DNA of 64,000 nt from JAAYJG01 sp964450305 (GTDB taxonomy: Bacteria; Bacillota; Clostridia; DSM-8532). The position numbers were made by a program, and so were the translations under genes. Shown here in pieces: positions 17,460-26,238 of the stretch. The DNA is taken from positions 13,987-77,986 of the forward strand of contig CAYVFB010000003.1 of NCBI GenBank assembly GCA_964450305.1, read 5' to 3'. Position 1 is the stretch's first letter. Every line of letters starts with the position of its first letter. The notes under the pieces were generated by a model. The model was not told the origin of the DNA. It ran no database searches and saw only the letters and a program-made list of their open reading frames with translations.

Positions 17460-19118
17460 CTATTCCAATATCGCTCCCTTGTCGGCAGAAGAAACCAGCC
17501 TTGCATACCTTCCCAGATATCCGGTTTTAATCCGGGGTTCGGGGGCTTTCCAACCCTGAAGCCTGCTGTTGATTTCCTCCTGAGACAGCTGTACATCCAG
17601 CCTTCCCTCCGGAATATTAATGTTGATGATGTCACCGTCACACACTGCTGCTATGGGACCGCCCACCATTGCTTCGGGGGAGACATGCCCGATGGAAGCC
17701 CCCCGGGACGCTCCGGAAAACCGGCCGTCGGTGATCAGTGCCACATCCTTGTCCAGACCCATCCCGGCGATTGCGGATGTTGGGCCAAGCATTTCACGCA
17801 TGCCAGGCCCTCCTTTGGGCCCCTCATACCGAATGATCACCACATCACCTTTCATTATTTTGCCGCTGTAGATGGCTTCAATGGCCGCATCCTCACTATC
17901 AAACACCCTGGCAGGGCCGCTGTGTACCAGCATTTCCTGCGCAACAGCAGCCCGCTTTACCGCTGCGCCGTCCGGTGCGATATTCCCCTTCAGGATGGCA
18001 ATACCACCGGTTTGTGTGTGGGGATTGTCAATGCTTCGGATGACGTTTCTGTCTGAAACCTTTGCATTTTCTATGTTTTCACTCACCGTGCGGCCGGTAG
18101 CCGTGATTAAACCAAGATGCAGCAGATCCTTTTTCGACAATTCCTTCATGACGGCCTGTACGCCGCCAGCCTGGTATAAATCCTGCACATGGTAAGGGCC
18201 GCTTGGGGCAAGCTTGCACAGGTTTGGCACCCGGGAGCTGATCCGGTTGATCATGTCCAGATCCAGCTCCAGACCAACCTCATGAGCGATAGCCGGCAAA
18301 TGCAGCACCGAATTTGTTGAGCAGCCCAGGGCCATATCCAATGTCAGTGCATTTTCAAAAGCCTCCGGAACAAGAATGTCTGATGGTTTCAGATCTTTTT
18401 CAACAAGCTCCATGATTTTCATGCCGGCTTGTTTGGCCAAACGGATTCTTTCGGCGTATACGGCTGGAATGGTGCCGTTTCCGGGAAGCCCCATTCCCAG
18501 CACCTCGGTAAGACAATTCATCGAGTTCGCGGTAAACATCCCGGAGCAGGACCCACAGCTTACGCATGCACTGTTTTCATACTCTGCGACCTCATCTTCG
18601 GTCATTGTTCCTGCCTTGACTGCCCCTACCGCCTCAAAAACACTGTTCAAATCCAGATAAGCGCCATCCTTTTCAATGGAAAGCATAGGTCCGCCGCTGA
18701 TAACAATGGAGGGCACATTCACTCTTGCCGCTGCCATCAGCATTCCCGGAACTATCTTGTCACAGTTCGGAATAAAAACCATCCCATCGAAGCTATGCGC
18801 CATGGCCATCGCTTCGCAGGAATCGGCAATCAGCTCTCTGGAAGCCAATGAATATTTCATTCCCAGATGGCCCATGGCAATGCCGTCACAGATACCGATA
18901 CAGCCAAATTCCACCGGAGTGCCGCCTGCGGCACGAATGCCTGCCTTTACCGCCTCGGTAATCTTGTCGAGATGGATATGGCCGGGAACAATTTCATTCA
19001 CAGAGTTTGCCACACCGATCAACGGCCTGGCGATTTCTTCATCGGTATACCCCATGGCTTTAAAAAGTGATCTGTGGGGTGCCCGCTCAATTCCTTTTTT
19101 AATTATATCACTGCGCAT
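17460..19118 (-). CDS. ilvD: Dihydroxy-acid dehydratase
   Basis: A 552-residue Fe-S dehydratase, third common step of branched-chain amino-acid synthesis. Cluster and active-site motifs are visible: FIPNCDKIVPGML, CVSCGSCSGMFTANSMNCL and ITDGRFSGASRGASIGHVSP. Length is standard. AAAGGAGTGA precedes the ATG. It follows ilvB by 179 nt of intergenic DNA containing a small TTTTTAGC/GCTAAAAA hairpin (19207-19229). Confidence 0.97.
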   Translation of the reverse strand: MRSDIIKKGIERAPHRSLFKAMGYTDEEIARPLIGVANSVNEIVPGHIHLDKITEAVKAGIRAAGGTPVEFGCIGICDGIAMGHLGMKYSLASRELIADSCEAMAMAHSFDGMVFIPNCDKIVPGMLMAAARVNVPSIVISGGPMLSIEKDGAYLDLNSVFEAVGAVKAGTMTEDEVAEYENSACVSCGSCSGMFTANSMNCLTEVLGMGLPGNGTIPAVYAERIRLAKQAGMKIMELVEKDLKPSDILVPEAFENALTLDMALGCSTNSVLHLPAIAHEVGLELDLDMINRISSRVPNLCKLAPSGPYHVQDLYQAGGVQAVMKELSKKDLLHLGLITATGRTVSENIENAKVSDRNVIRSIDNPHTQTGGIAILKGNIAPDGAAVKRAAVAQEMLVHSGPARVFDSEDAAIEAIYSGKIMKGDVVIIRYEGPKGGPGMREMLGPTSAIAGMGLDKDVALITDGRFSGASRGASIGHVSPEAMVGGPIAAVCDGDIININIPEGRLDVQLSQEEINSRLQGWKAPEPRIKTGYLGRYARLVSSADKGAILE

Positions 19119-19297
19119 TGTTCTGTCACTCCTTTTATTTGAAAATCCTAATCATCATCGATGATGGTACCCTCCTCTAAAGATACTATCAATCAAATCC
19201 CACACATTTTTAGCCTAAAGAGCTAAAAATACGCTATAGAGGCAGGTGTCTCAGGGGTATATGAATAACATAATTCCGGGCCTGTAAGTTATTCTGC

Positions 19298-20971
19298 CTA
19301 CGCGTATATCAGCTGGTCGATCCCTTTGCCCGGGGGTACGATGGGAAGCACCCGTTCATCGATATCAATCACAAAATCGATAACCACAGGAACATCCTTG
19401 CAGGCCAGCGCTTTTTCAATGGCGCGCCCAACCTCCTGAGGGGTTTTTACCCGAATACCCACGGCGCCATAGGCTTCGGCCAGCTTTACAAAATCCGGCC
19501 CCCTATCCAGTGTGGTCTGGGAGTACCTTTTTTCATAGAACATGGTTTGCCACTGCCTGACCATACCCAGAGTGCCATTGTTCAAAACGGCGATGATCAC
19601 CGGTAGTTCGTAATGTACCGCTGTTGCAAGCTCGTTGCAGTTCATCCGAAAGCTTCCATCCCCGGCAAAGTTGATCACCCTTTTGTCGGGCCTGGCCATT
19701 TGTGCGCCTATGGCTGCGCCTGTGCCATAACCCATGGTGCCCAGACCACCGGAGGAAACGTACTGCCTTGGGCGTATGTATTCATAAAACTGTGCTGCCC
19801 AGATTTGGTTTTGCCCCACTTCGGTGGTGATGATTGCATCGGATCCGGTAAGCTCATTGAACTTTTGAATGATATAGGAAGGTCGAAGCGTTCCGTTTTC
19901 CGGGAACTGCAGCCTGTACTCCTCCTTCCAGTTTTTCACGGCTATGGCCCATTCGGTTTCATCAACCGGCGTTGTTCTATCCAGGATTTCCTGCAAAATG
20001 AGATCAGTGCTTCCAGTCAGGGCAAATTGTACGGAGATGTTCTTGTTAATTTCAGCCGGGTCCGCATCGATGTGCATGATCCTGGCATTGGGTGCGAACC
20101 GTTTCATATCGCTGATCACACGGTCACTGAAACGAGCGCCGATATTGATGAGCAAATCGCATTCTGAAACAACCTTGTTCGATACCCTTGTACCATGCAT
20201 GCCAAGAAGGCCCGTATATAATGGATATGAGGCAGGAACCGAGCCTGTGCCCATCAGCGTCGTCGCAACAGGAATATGCAGCTTTTCAGAAAGGCTTAAC
20301 AGCAGGTTTGTTACCCCTGCGATAATGGTGCCACCGCCCGACAGGATCACAGGCCTGTTTGCACTCTGTATCGCTTGTGCTGCGGTTTGCAGCTCTGCTT
20401 CGGTGAACAGGTTTTTAATTTCAAGGTTCAGTCTATTTTTCCCGTCAAAGGGTGTGAATTCAGCGGTATTTGCCGTAGCGTCCTTGCACACGTCTACAAG
20501 AACAGGCCCCGGCCTGCCGCTTGCTGCAATTTCGAAGGCTTTTCGCATGGTTTCAGCCAGTTCGTGAACATCCTTCACAAGATAATTATGCTTGGTGATG
20601 GGTTCAGTTATTCCGGTGATGTCAACCTCCTGAAAGGAATCCCTTCCGATCAGGGAGGACGCCACCTGACCGGTAATGGCTACCAAGGGTACTGAATCCA
20701 TATAGGCTGTGGCGATTCCGGTTACAAGGTTTGTTGCACCCGGACCTGAGGTTGCCAGACACACACCGGTTTTCCCGCTGGCCCTGGCATAGCCGTCGGC
20801 TGCATGGGAAGCGCCCTGTTCGTGGGATGTAAGGATGTGCCGGATGCCCGCACCTCTTTTATACAGCGCATCATAGATATTTAATACAGCCCCTCCCGGA
20901 AACCCGAAAATGGTATCTACCTTCTGTTCTTTCAGGCATTCAATGATGATCTCCGCACCAGTTAATTTCAA
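19298..20971 (-). CDS. ilvB: Acetolactate synthase catalytic subunit
   Basis: A 557-residue thiamine-diphosphate enzyme. The TPP glutamate region (TSHEQGASHAADGYARASG), the FAD-binding middle domain and the C-terminal TPP motif (FAGDGSFRMNCNELATA, then LNNGTLGMVRQW) are intact. It condenses pyruvate to acetolactate. The start is a TTG at 20971, with GGAGGGG 7 bases upstream. The regulatory subunit lies two genes downstream. Confidence 0.96.
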   Translation of the reverse strand: MKLTGAEIIIECLKEQKVDTIFGFPGGAVLNIYDALYKRGAGIRHILTSHEQGASHAADGYARASGKTGVCLATSGPGATNLVTGIATAYMDSVPLVAITGQVASSLIGRDSFQEVDITGITEPITKHNYLVKDVHELAETMRKAFEIAASGRPGPVLVDVCKDATANTAEFTPFDGKNRLNLEIKNLFTEAELQTAAQAIQSANRPVILSGGGTIIAGVTNLLLSLSEKLHIPVATTLMGTGSVPASYPLYTGLLGMHGTRVSNKVVSECDLLINIGARFSDRVISDMKRFAPNARIMHIDADPAEINKNISVQFALTGSTDLILQEILDRTTPVDETEWAIAVKNWKEEYRLQFPENGTLRPSYIIQKFNELTGSDAIITTEVGQNQIWAAQFYEYIRPRQYVSSGGLGTMGYGTGAAIGAQMARPDKRVINFAGDGSFRMNCNELATAVHYELPVIIAVLNNGTLGMVRQWQTMFYEKRYSQTTLDRGPDFVKLAEAYGAVGIRVKTPQEVGRAIEKALACKDVPVVIDFVIDIDERVLPIVPPGKGIDQLIYA

Positions 20972-21098
20972 AATACAACCCCTCCATGTCGTTCAACAGG
21001 TGCAGCCACATTCACCAAAACGCTGTTCTTTGGAGCGTTTTGTATAAACATGGAATCATTGAGCAATATGCCATGCACCTGAACAATTTCGATAAAAA

Positions 21099-22175
21099 TC
21101 ATAGCCTTATAGCTACCGCATCACCCATTTCCTCGCAGCCGATCACCGTCGCACCCTCTGTTGCAATGTCAGCGGTCATCAAACCGTCGTTCAATACCTT
21201 TAAAACGGCATCTTCTATCACTTTAGACGCATCTTCCCGCTTGAAGGAATATTTCAGCATCATGGCCACCGACAGAATCGTTGCCAGCGGGTTCGCTTTG
21301 TTCTGGCCCGCGATGTCCGGCGCAGAACCATGAACCGGTTCATACAGCCCCAGGCTCCCAGAGCCCAGGCTGGCCGAAGGCAGCATTCCAATAGAGCCCG
21401 TCAGCATGGAAGCCTCATCGGACAGGATATCGCCAAACATATTTTCGGTAACGATCACATCAAACTGCTCGGGGTGAATGACCAGTTGCATGGCGGCATT
21501 GTCCACGAACATATGGTTCAGCTGAATATCCGGATAATCCTTCGCCACATCCACAACGATTTCACGCCAGAAACGGGATACCTCCAATACATTGGCCTTA
21601 TCCACCGAGGTAACCTTTTTGCGGCGAAGCCTTGCCGCTTCAAAGGCAAGCCTTGCGATGCGCTCTACCTCATATTTGCGGTAAATCATCGTGTCGTAAG
21701 CGGCAGGCTGCCCGTTACTATCGATCAATCTCTTCTTTTCACCAAAATACAGGCCGCCTGTAAGCTCCCGTAATACCAGGATATCCAGGCCGTCCTTTGT
21801 AATCCTGTCTTTAAGCGGGCTGGCCGCTTTCAGCGGGGTGTAGATCACTGCCGGACGATAATTGGCAAAAAGAGCAAGCGCGGCACGGATACCCAGAAGG
21901 CCTGCTTCCGGACGCTTATTCCCCGGAAGATTATCCCATTTATACCCCCCTACGGCACCGAGCAAAACTGCATCCGCTGCTTTACACACCGCAACAGTTT
22001 TTTCGGGCAGGGGTTCTCCAGTATTGTCGATGGCGATTCCTCCAATGTCTGCATATTCGTATTGCAGTTGGAAACCACATTTTTCACCCACAAGATCTAA
22101 AACCTTGATTGCCTGTTTTACAACTTCAGGGCCAATCCCATCACCGGGCATGACCGCAATTTTATAACCTTTCAT
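21099..22175 (-). CDS. leuB: 3-isopropylmalate dehydrogenase
   Basis: A 358-residue NAD-dependent decarboxylating dehydrogenase of leucine synthesis. It has MPGDGIGPEVV, the substrate arginine segment RELTGGLYFGEKK, the YEPVHGSAPDIAGQNKANPLA NAD region, and VTENMFGDILSDEASML. ATG 22175 (MKGYKIAV) follows GGAGGGG; the in-frame TTG at 22187 overlaps this site. Confidence 0.97.
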   Translation of the reverse strand: MKGYKIAVMPGDGIGPEVVKQAIKVLDLVGEKCGFQLQYEYADIGGIAIDNTGEPLPEKTVAVCKAADAVLLGAVGGYKWDNLPGNKRPEAGLLGIRAALALFANYRPAVIYTPLKAASPLKDRITKDGLDILVLRELTGGLYFGEKKRLIDSNGQPAAYDTMIYRKYEVERIARLAFEAARLRRKKVTSVDKANVLEVSRFWREIVVDVAKDYPDIQLNHMFVDNAAMQLVIHPEQFDVIVTENMFGDILSDEASMLTGSIGMLPSASLGSGSLGLYEPVHGSAPDIAGQNKANPLATILSVAMMLKYSFKREDASKVIEDAVLKVLNDGLMTADIATEGATVIGCEEMGDAVAIRL

Positions 22176-22261
22176 TTTCCCCTCCAATACCAGTCATCAA
22201 TCCGTGCCTGCTTTCCTGGTTTAATGCATCAATATATGCAAAACCGGACATTCGTTTATTC

Positions 22262-22440
22262 TTTCCGAATTTAATTCTCAATTTTTTATAGCCGAAGGTC
22301 CACCTTTATACATTCTGAATATGATTCATCAACGTTTTAAAACGAACGCCCACCTTTACACCTTCTGAACATTCATTTTTCAACTTATCAAAAGCCGAAC
22401 TCCCGCCTTTACACCTTCCGAATATGATTCATCAGCCCGC
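22262..22440. repeat. Degenerate ~50-bp tandem repeat at the leuD 3' end
   Basis: Units begin at 22294 (50 bp), 22344 (53 bp) and 22397, with a decayed copy before 22294. Each reads roughly GAAC-CCC(A/G)CCTTTA-ACC-TTC(T/C)GAA, then ATTCATCA. The last unit is the real 3' end of leuD (minus-strand codons through NHIRKV-stop), so the others look like decayed duplicates of the gene end. Confidence 0.7.
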
Positions 22441-22894
22441 CTGCCGCTATTATTTTTTGTATGAATTCAGGGAAAGGCTCGATTTGATATGTTTTCCCAT
22501 TGCTGTAATTTGTGAGAATTCCCTTTTCAAGATCAATCCCCAATTTGTCTCCATCCTGTGTTTCTTCAACGCATTGCGGGCATTCCACGATGGGAAGGCC
22601 AATATTGATGGCGTTCCTGTAAAAGATCCTGGCAAAGGTTTTTGCAACCACACAGGAGATCCCGGAAGCCTTTATAGCAATGGGCGCATGCTCACGGGAG
22701 GAGCCGCAGCCAAAGTTGAAGCCTCCCACGATGATATCACCCTTTTGAACACGGGTTACAAAACCTGCGTCCAGATCCTCCATGCAATGCCTGGCCAGTT
22801 CGCCGGGCTCGGAGGTGTTCAGGTAGCGTGCCGGAATGATCACATCGGTGTCAACGTTGTCGCCGTATTGAATTACTTTTCCCTCAAATATCAT
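22409..22894 (-). CDS. leuD: 3-isopropylmalate dehydratase small subunit
   Basis: A 161-residue swivelling subunit with IFEGKVIQYGDNVDTDVIIPARYL and GFNFGCGSSREHAPIA. It combines with LeuC to isomerise 2- and 3-isopropylmalate. The ATG at 22894 is preceded by AGGTGA; a GTG at 22903 is also possible, giving 164 residues. It starts 21 nt after leuC. Partial copies of its 3' end follow in the leuD-leuB gap. Confidence 0.96.
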   Translation of the reverse strand: MIFEGKVIQYGDNVDTDVIIPARYLNTSEPGELARHCMEDLDAGFVTRVQKGDIIVGGFNFGCGSSREHAPIAIKASGISCVVAKTFARIFYRNAINIGLPIVECPQCVEETQDGDKLGIDLEKGILTNYSNGKTYQIEPFPEFIQKIIAAGGLMNHIRKV

Positions 22895-22915
22895 ATCAAT
22901 CACCTTTCCCTCCGC

Positions 22916-24184
22916 TTACAGCCCCATGATCTCATCCGGGGATGATATCCTGCCGGTTACAGCCGATGCGGCCGCAATGGCAGGGCTTGCCAGATAGACC
23001 TCACTGTTCACATGGCCCATTCTGCCCACAAAATTTCGGTTTGTGGTGGAAACCGCACGCTCTCCGGCGGCCAGAATTCCCATATGCCCGCCCAGGCATG
23101 GTCCGCAGGTGGGGGTGCTGACAGCGCAGCCCGCATCGATAAAGATATCGAACAGCCCTTCCTTCATGCATTCCTTCCAGATGCGTTGTGTTGCCGGAAT
23201 AACAATACACCGGACATCCCTGTGAACCTTGCGGCCTGCCAGGATTTTTGCCGCGATGCGCATATCTTCCATTCTACCGTTGGTGCAGGAGCCGATGACC
23301 ACCTGATGAATGGGTATATCCCCCACCTCACTGATAGTTCTGGTGTTCTCAGGAAGATGTGGAAAAGCCACTGTTGGCTCCAGTTTGCTTAAGTCAATGG
23401 TATATTCCCGGACATATTCCGCCTGTTCATCCGCCTGGAAAACCTCGTAGGGCTTGGTGGAATGCTCGCGGATATATTTCAATGTTTCACCATCCACTTC
23501 AAATATACCGTTTTTGGCACCGGCTTCAATGGCCATGTTCGCAATGGTAAAGCGATCATCCATGGTCAGAAAATCCAGGCCGTCCCCGGTGAATTCCATG
23601 GATTTGTAAAGGCAGCCATCAACACCCGTCCGGCCGATGATGTGAAGGATGATATCCTTCCCGCTTACCCATTCGGAGGGCTTGCCGATCAAATGAAACC
23701 GAATCGCTTCGGGAACCTTCAGCCAGACTTCACCGGTGGCCATGGCCGCAGCCATATCGGTGCTGCCGGTACCGGTTGAAAAAGCGCCCAGGGCACCATA
23801 GGTACAGGTATGGGAATCAGCACCGATGACAACATCCCCGGCGGTCACCAGACCCAGCTCGGGCAGAAGCGCATGCTCAACGCCCATCTGGCCAACCTCG
23901 AAGAAGTTCTTAATTTTCATTTTACGAGTAAATTCCCGCATCATCTTCACCTGCTCGGCAGATTTTATATCCTTGTTCGGGGTGAAGTGATCGGGCACCA
24001 GCGCGATTTTATCGGTATGGAACACCTTTTCCAGCCCGGCCTTTTCAAATTCCTTTATCGCAACCGGTGCAGTGATGTCATTCCCAAGCACCATATCCAC
24101 TTTCGCCTGAATCAGCTGCCCGGGCTTGACATTCTCCAACCCGGCTGCCCTGGCCAATATTTTTTGCGTCATTGTCATCGCCAT
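22916..24184 (-). CDS. leuC: 3-isopropylmalate dehydratase large subunit
   Basis: A 422-residue aconitase-superfamily subunit. The 4Fe-4S ligands are visible as GSCTNGRMEDM and the CAVSTPTCGPCLGG pair. The substrate region DSHTCTYGALGAFSTGTGSTDMA is intact. The reading frame is open to 24313, but the ATG at 24184 (MAMTMTQKI) has GAGGTG upstream and gives the family length. First gene of the leu/ilv series. Confidence 0.97.
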   Translation of the reverse strand: MAMTMTQKILARAAGLENVKPGQLIQAKVDMVLGNDITAPVAIKEFEKAGLEKVFHTDKIALVPDHFTPNKDIKSAEQVKMMREFTRKMKIKNFFEVGQMGVEHALLPELGLVTAGDVVIGADSHTCTYGALGAFSTGTGSTDMAAAMATGEVWLKVPEAIRFHLIGKPSEWVSGKDIILHIIGRTGVDGCLYKSMEFTGDGLDFLTMDDRFTIANMAIEAGAKNGIFEVDGETLKYIREHSTKPYEVFQADEQAEYVREYTIDLSKLEPTVAFPHLPENTRTISEVGDIPIHQVVIGSCTNGRMEDMRIAAKILAGRKVHRDVRCIVIPATQRIWKECMKEGLFDIFIDAGCAVSTPTCGPCLGGHMGILAAGERAVSTTNRNFVGRMGHVNSEVYLASPAIAAASAVTGRISSPDEIMGL

Positions 24185-24430
24185 AATATAAAACACCTCT
24201 TTCCAGAGTTCGATTCCAGCAGTATAAGATGCAATTGTGCAGGTACACGCCAACACATGCATGAACAGAGACATCATCCCCGGGAGACCGTTTGGAAAAG
24301 CATATTTATTCATAAGACACTATTTTCCATGCCTTGAAACCCGCATAGTTCCGCTTATTTTTACATGTTTATGCGTGTTTCTAAAGAATAAACAGACCTT
24401 CCGAGCCGGCTCCTGGTTATAGGTTTATTA
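24185..24430 (-). promoter_or_regulatory. leuC leader containing a dispersed element
   Basis: A TATAAT (-10, minus strand, 24427-24432) without a good -35 lies upstream of leuC. If used, the first ~140 nt of the leader RNA would be the dispersed element at 24281-24416. I searched for the T-box GGTGGAACC core here and did not find it. The reading frame of leuC is open through part of the leader from 24313. Confidence 0.35.
24281..24416. repeat. Dispersed ~137-bp element, copy 2 (MITE-like)
   Basis: Same orientation and about 85% identical by eye to 6693-6829. Its ends (GGAGACCGTTTGGAAAAGC and the complement of GAGCCGGCTCC) form an imperfect ~38-bp inverted repeat with shared words GGAAAAG/GGAAGG and TTTATTC. 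No coding capacity. Confidence 0.65.
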
Positions 24431-24519
24431 TACCGTTTCTGTTTTTCATTTCTTCTGATTTTTCACTTTCATTTTACGGAATTCTTCATGATTATTATCC
24501 CGTTTGTATCCCAAATTCA

Positions 24520-24549
24520 TTGCAACCGGTAGCATAACTATGATAAAAT
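24520..24549 (+). promoter_or_regulatory. Putative promoter of the O-antigen-ligase-like gene
   Basis: TTGCAA (24520-24525), 18-bp spacer, TAAAAT (24544-24549). About 125 nt of leader follow. They hold a TGCCG/CGGCA pairing (around 24574-24613) and a GCGCAAG/CTTGCGC hairpin close to the ribosome binding site. Confidence 0.55.
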
Positions 24550-24682
24550 AATCCGAACAAGGGTTCAGGACTATGCCGAGGGGAAATAGATCACGAGGAA
24601 AGCACCGCGGCATTGGCATTTTTACGTGAATACGCGCAAGTGCTCATGAAACGCTTGCGCAAGTGGGAACAAGAGGCACTCT

Positions 24683-26104
24683 ATGAAACGAAAAATTCTG
24701 GATGAACTTAAACAGTTTCAAAGCGACATCCGATCTATGAAAAGTATCCGTGAATTCATTCTATACATTCCTTCATCTACATTCAAAAACATTGCTTTCT
24801 GTTTGCTGGCAGTGCTCGTTACATCACCGATGTATATTCTTTTAAGAAGTATCCTGCTAAAATATCATGACGATTTTTATGTGAGTACCAACCAAAGAAC
24901 ACTGGGGATCTATTGGGTTCAGCTTATAAGATTCATCGGATTCTCAGGTATATTCCTGATGCTTTTTGTTATATGGAAAGACATGATCATGCATCATCAG
25001 GACAAATGGCTTGAAAAACTGTTAAAAAGACATCCTGTCCCGTTATTTCTTTCCCTGCTGCTTGCCTGGAGTGCTTTTTCCTGTGCATTTTCCAGTAACC
25101 CGGCCAATTCTCTGTTTGGCAATCAATATAGAAATGAAGGGATTATCACCTATTTTGCTTATGCTGGAATCTTTTGCTGTGGTTACATCTTAAAAGAACA
25201 AAGATTTCGCGTAAACCTGATGCGAATATTTGTGTTATCCGCTACAGCCCTGTCAATCCTCATGTTGATCAACCAACCTGCACTGAATCTCCTTCTGTCC
25301 TTCAATTACAGAGCCGCCATGTTTCAAAATATCAATCATTATGGTTATTTTCTTAGCCTGGCCACTATGCTGGCTGCAGCATTGTCCTTGCGAGAGGGCA
25401 GGCTGAATAGAATCGCGCTCTTCTGGCTGCTTCCCTTTGCCATATTGGTTGCCACATTGATCACCAACAAATCCTTCGGCCCTTATGTGGCTGTGAGCAT
25501 GGGGTTGATTTTTCTTTTTGTGTTAACCCTTATCTACACAAAAAAGGCAAAACTTTGTGCAGGTATGCTCGTTCTGGTATTTATACTGTTATCTTTGGGG
25601 ATGAACCTTAAAAGCAACTATCTGACACATGAAACAAAAGCACTGGTCGAAGATATTGGTAACATTGTTGAGAGTAATGAGGCTGCACCGGCGGCAGGAT
25701 CCGGCAGGTGGATCCTGTGGAAGCTTGGTATCGAGTATACCCTGGAGAAACCGATTTTCGGGTATGGTCCTGATAACCTGCACGATCGATTTCTTATGGA
25801 TGATCTGAATCATGACCGGCCTCATAACGAGTTCATACAATTATCCGCAAGCCTGGGCATTCCTGCGCTTGTGTTTTATTGCTGCGCTCTCTTCTTTTAC
25901 TTCTTACCGCTGCTAAGAAACCTGAAAAAGCTGAACCCGGAAATCATCGGCCTCTATGCGGCCATAATATCCTACCTGGCATCCTCCTTTGTGGGGCAGT
26001 CCATGTATTGCAGCGCCTCCTTCTATTTTGCCTTCCTTGGCCTTACCTGTCATCTCTTTCCCCTTGCAGACACACAGCCCGCCAGTTCTGTTGATAAAAA
26101 ATAA
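24683..26104 (+). CDS. O-antigen ligase/Wzy-like polytopic membrane protein
   Basis: A 473-residue protein with about eleven or twelve hydrophobic segments. The large loop at about 345-385 carries the Wzy_C-type signature: GSGRWILWKLG, then FGYGPDNLHDRF and RPHNEFIQLSASLGIPAL. The family ligates or polymerises cell-surface glycans or transfers sugars to other acceptors; clostridial members often act on wall or S-layer glycans. No glycosyltransferase or flippase neighbours it, so the acceptor is unknown. AAGAGG precedes the ATG. It is a single plus-strand gene ended by a terminator. Confidence 0.8.
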   Translation: MKRKILDELKQFQSDIRSMKSIREFILYIPSSTFKNIAFCLLAVLVTSPMYILLRSILLKYHDDFYVSTNQRTLGIYWVQLIRFIGFSGIFLMLFVIWKDMIMHHQDKWLEKLLKRHPVPLFLSLLLAWSAFSCAFSSNPANSLFGNQYRNEGIITYFAYAGIFCCGYILKEQRFRVNLMRIFVLSATALSILMLINQPALNLLLSFNYRAAMFQNINHYGYFLSLATMLAAALSLREGRLNRIALFWLLPFAILVATLITNKSFGPYVAVSMGLIFLFVLTLIYTKKAKLCAGMLVLVFILLSLGMNLKSNYLTHETKALVEDIGNIVESNEAAPAAGSGRWILWKLGIEYTLEKPIFGYGPDNLHDRFLMDDLNHDRPHNEFIQLSASLGIPALVFYCCALFFYFLPLLRNLKKLNPEIIGLYAAIISYLASSFVGQSMYCSASFYFAFLGLTCHLFPLADTQPASSVDKK

Positions 26105-26148
26105 TGCCTGAATGGCAGATTCCCGTCATTCAGGCATTTCACTTTTAT
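26103..26148. terminator. Bidirectional terminator between convergent genes
   Basis: AATGCCTGAATG (26103-26114) pairs with CATTCAGGCATT (26127-26138) and is followed by TTTTATTTT on the plus strand. It overlaps the stop of the ligase-like gene and faces the 3' end of topA. Confidence 0.85.
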
Positions 26149-26238
26149 TTTATGTTCCAAGGGCAGAAACAGTTGTAATCATATTTTGTATATTTCACGG
26201 AAGCAGCAATTGTTACGCGATTCGATAGTTTCACCCGC

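Noticed and set aside
17292..18056. 254-codon plus-strand ORF opposite ilvD
   Set aside because: Antisense shadow of a clearly conserved enzyme gene.
24185..24430. T-box upstream of leuC
   Set aside because: Expected from clostridial leu operons, but the GGTGGAACC core and specifier region could not be found.
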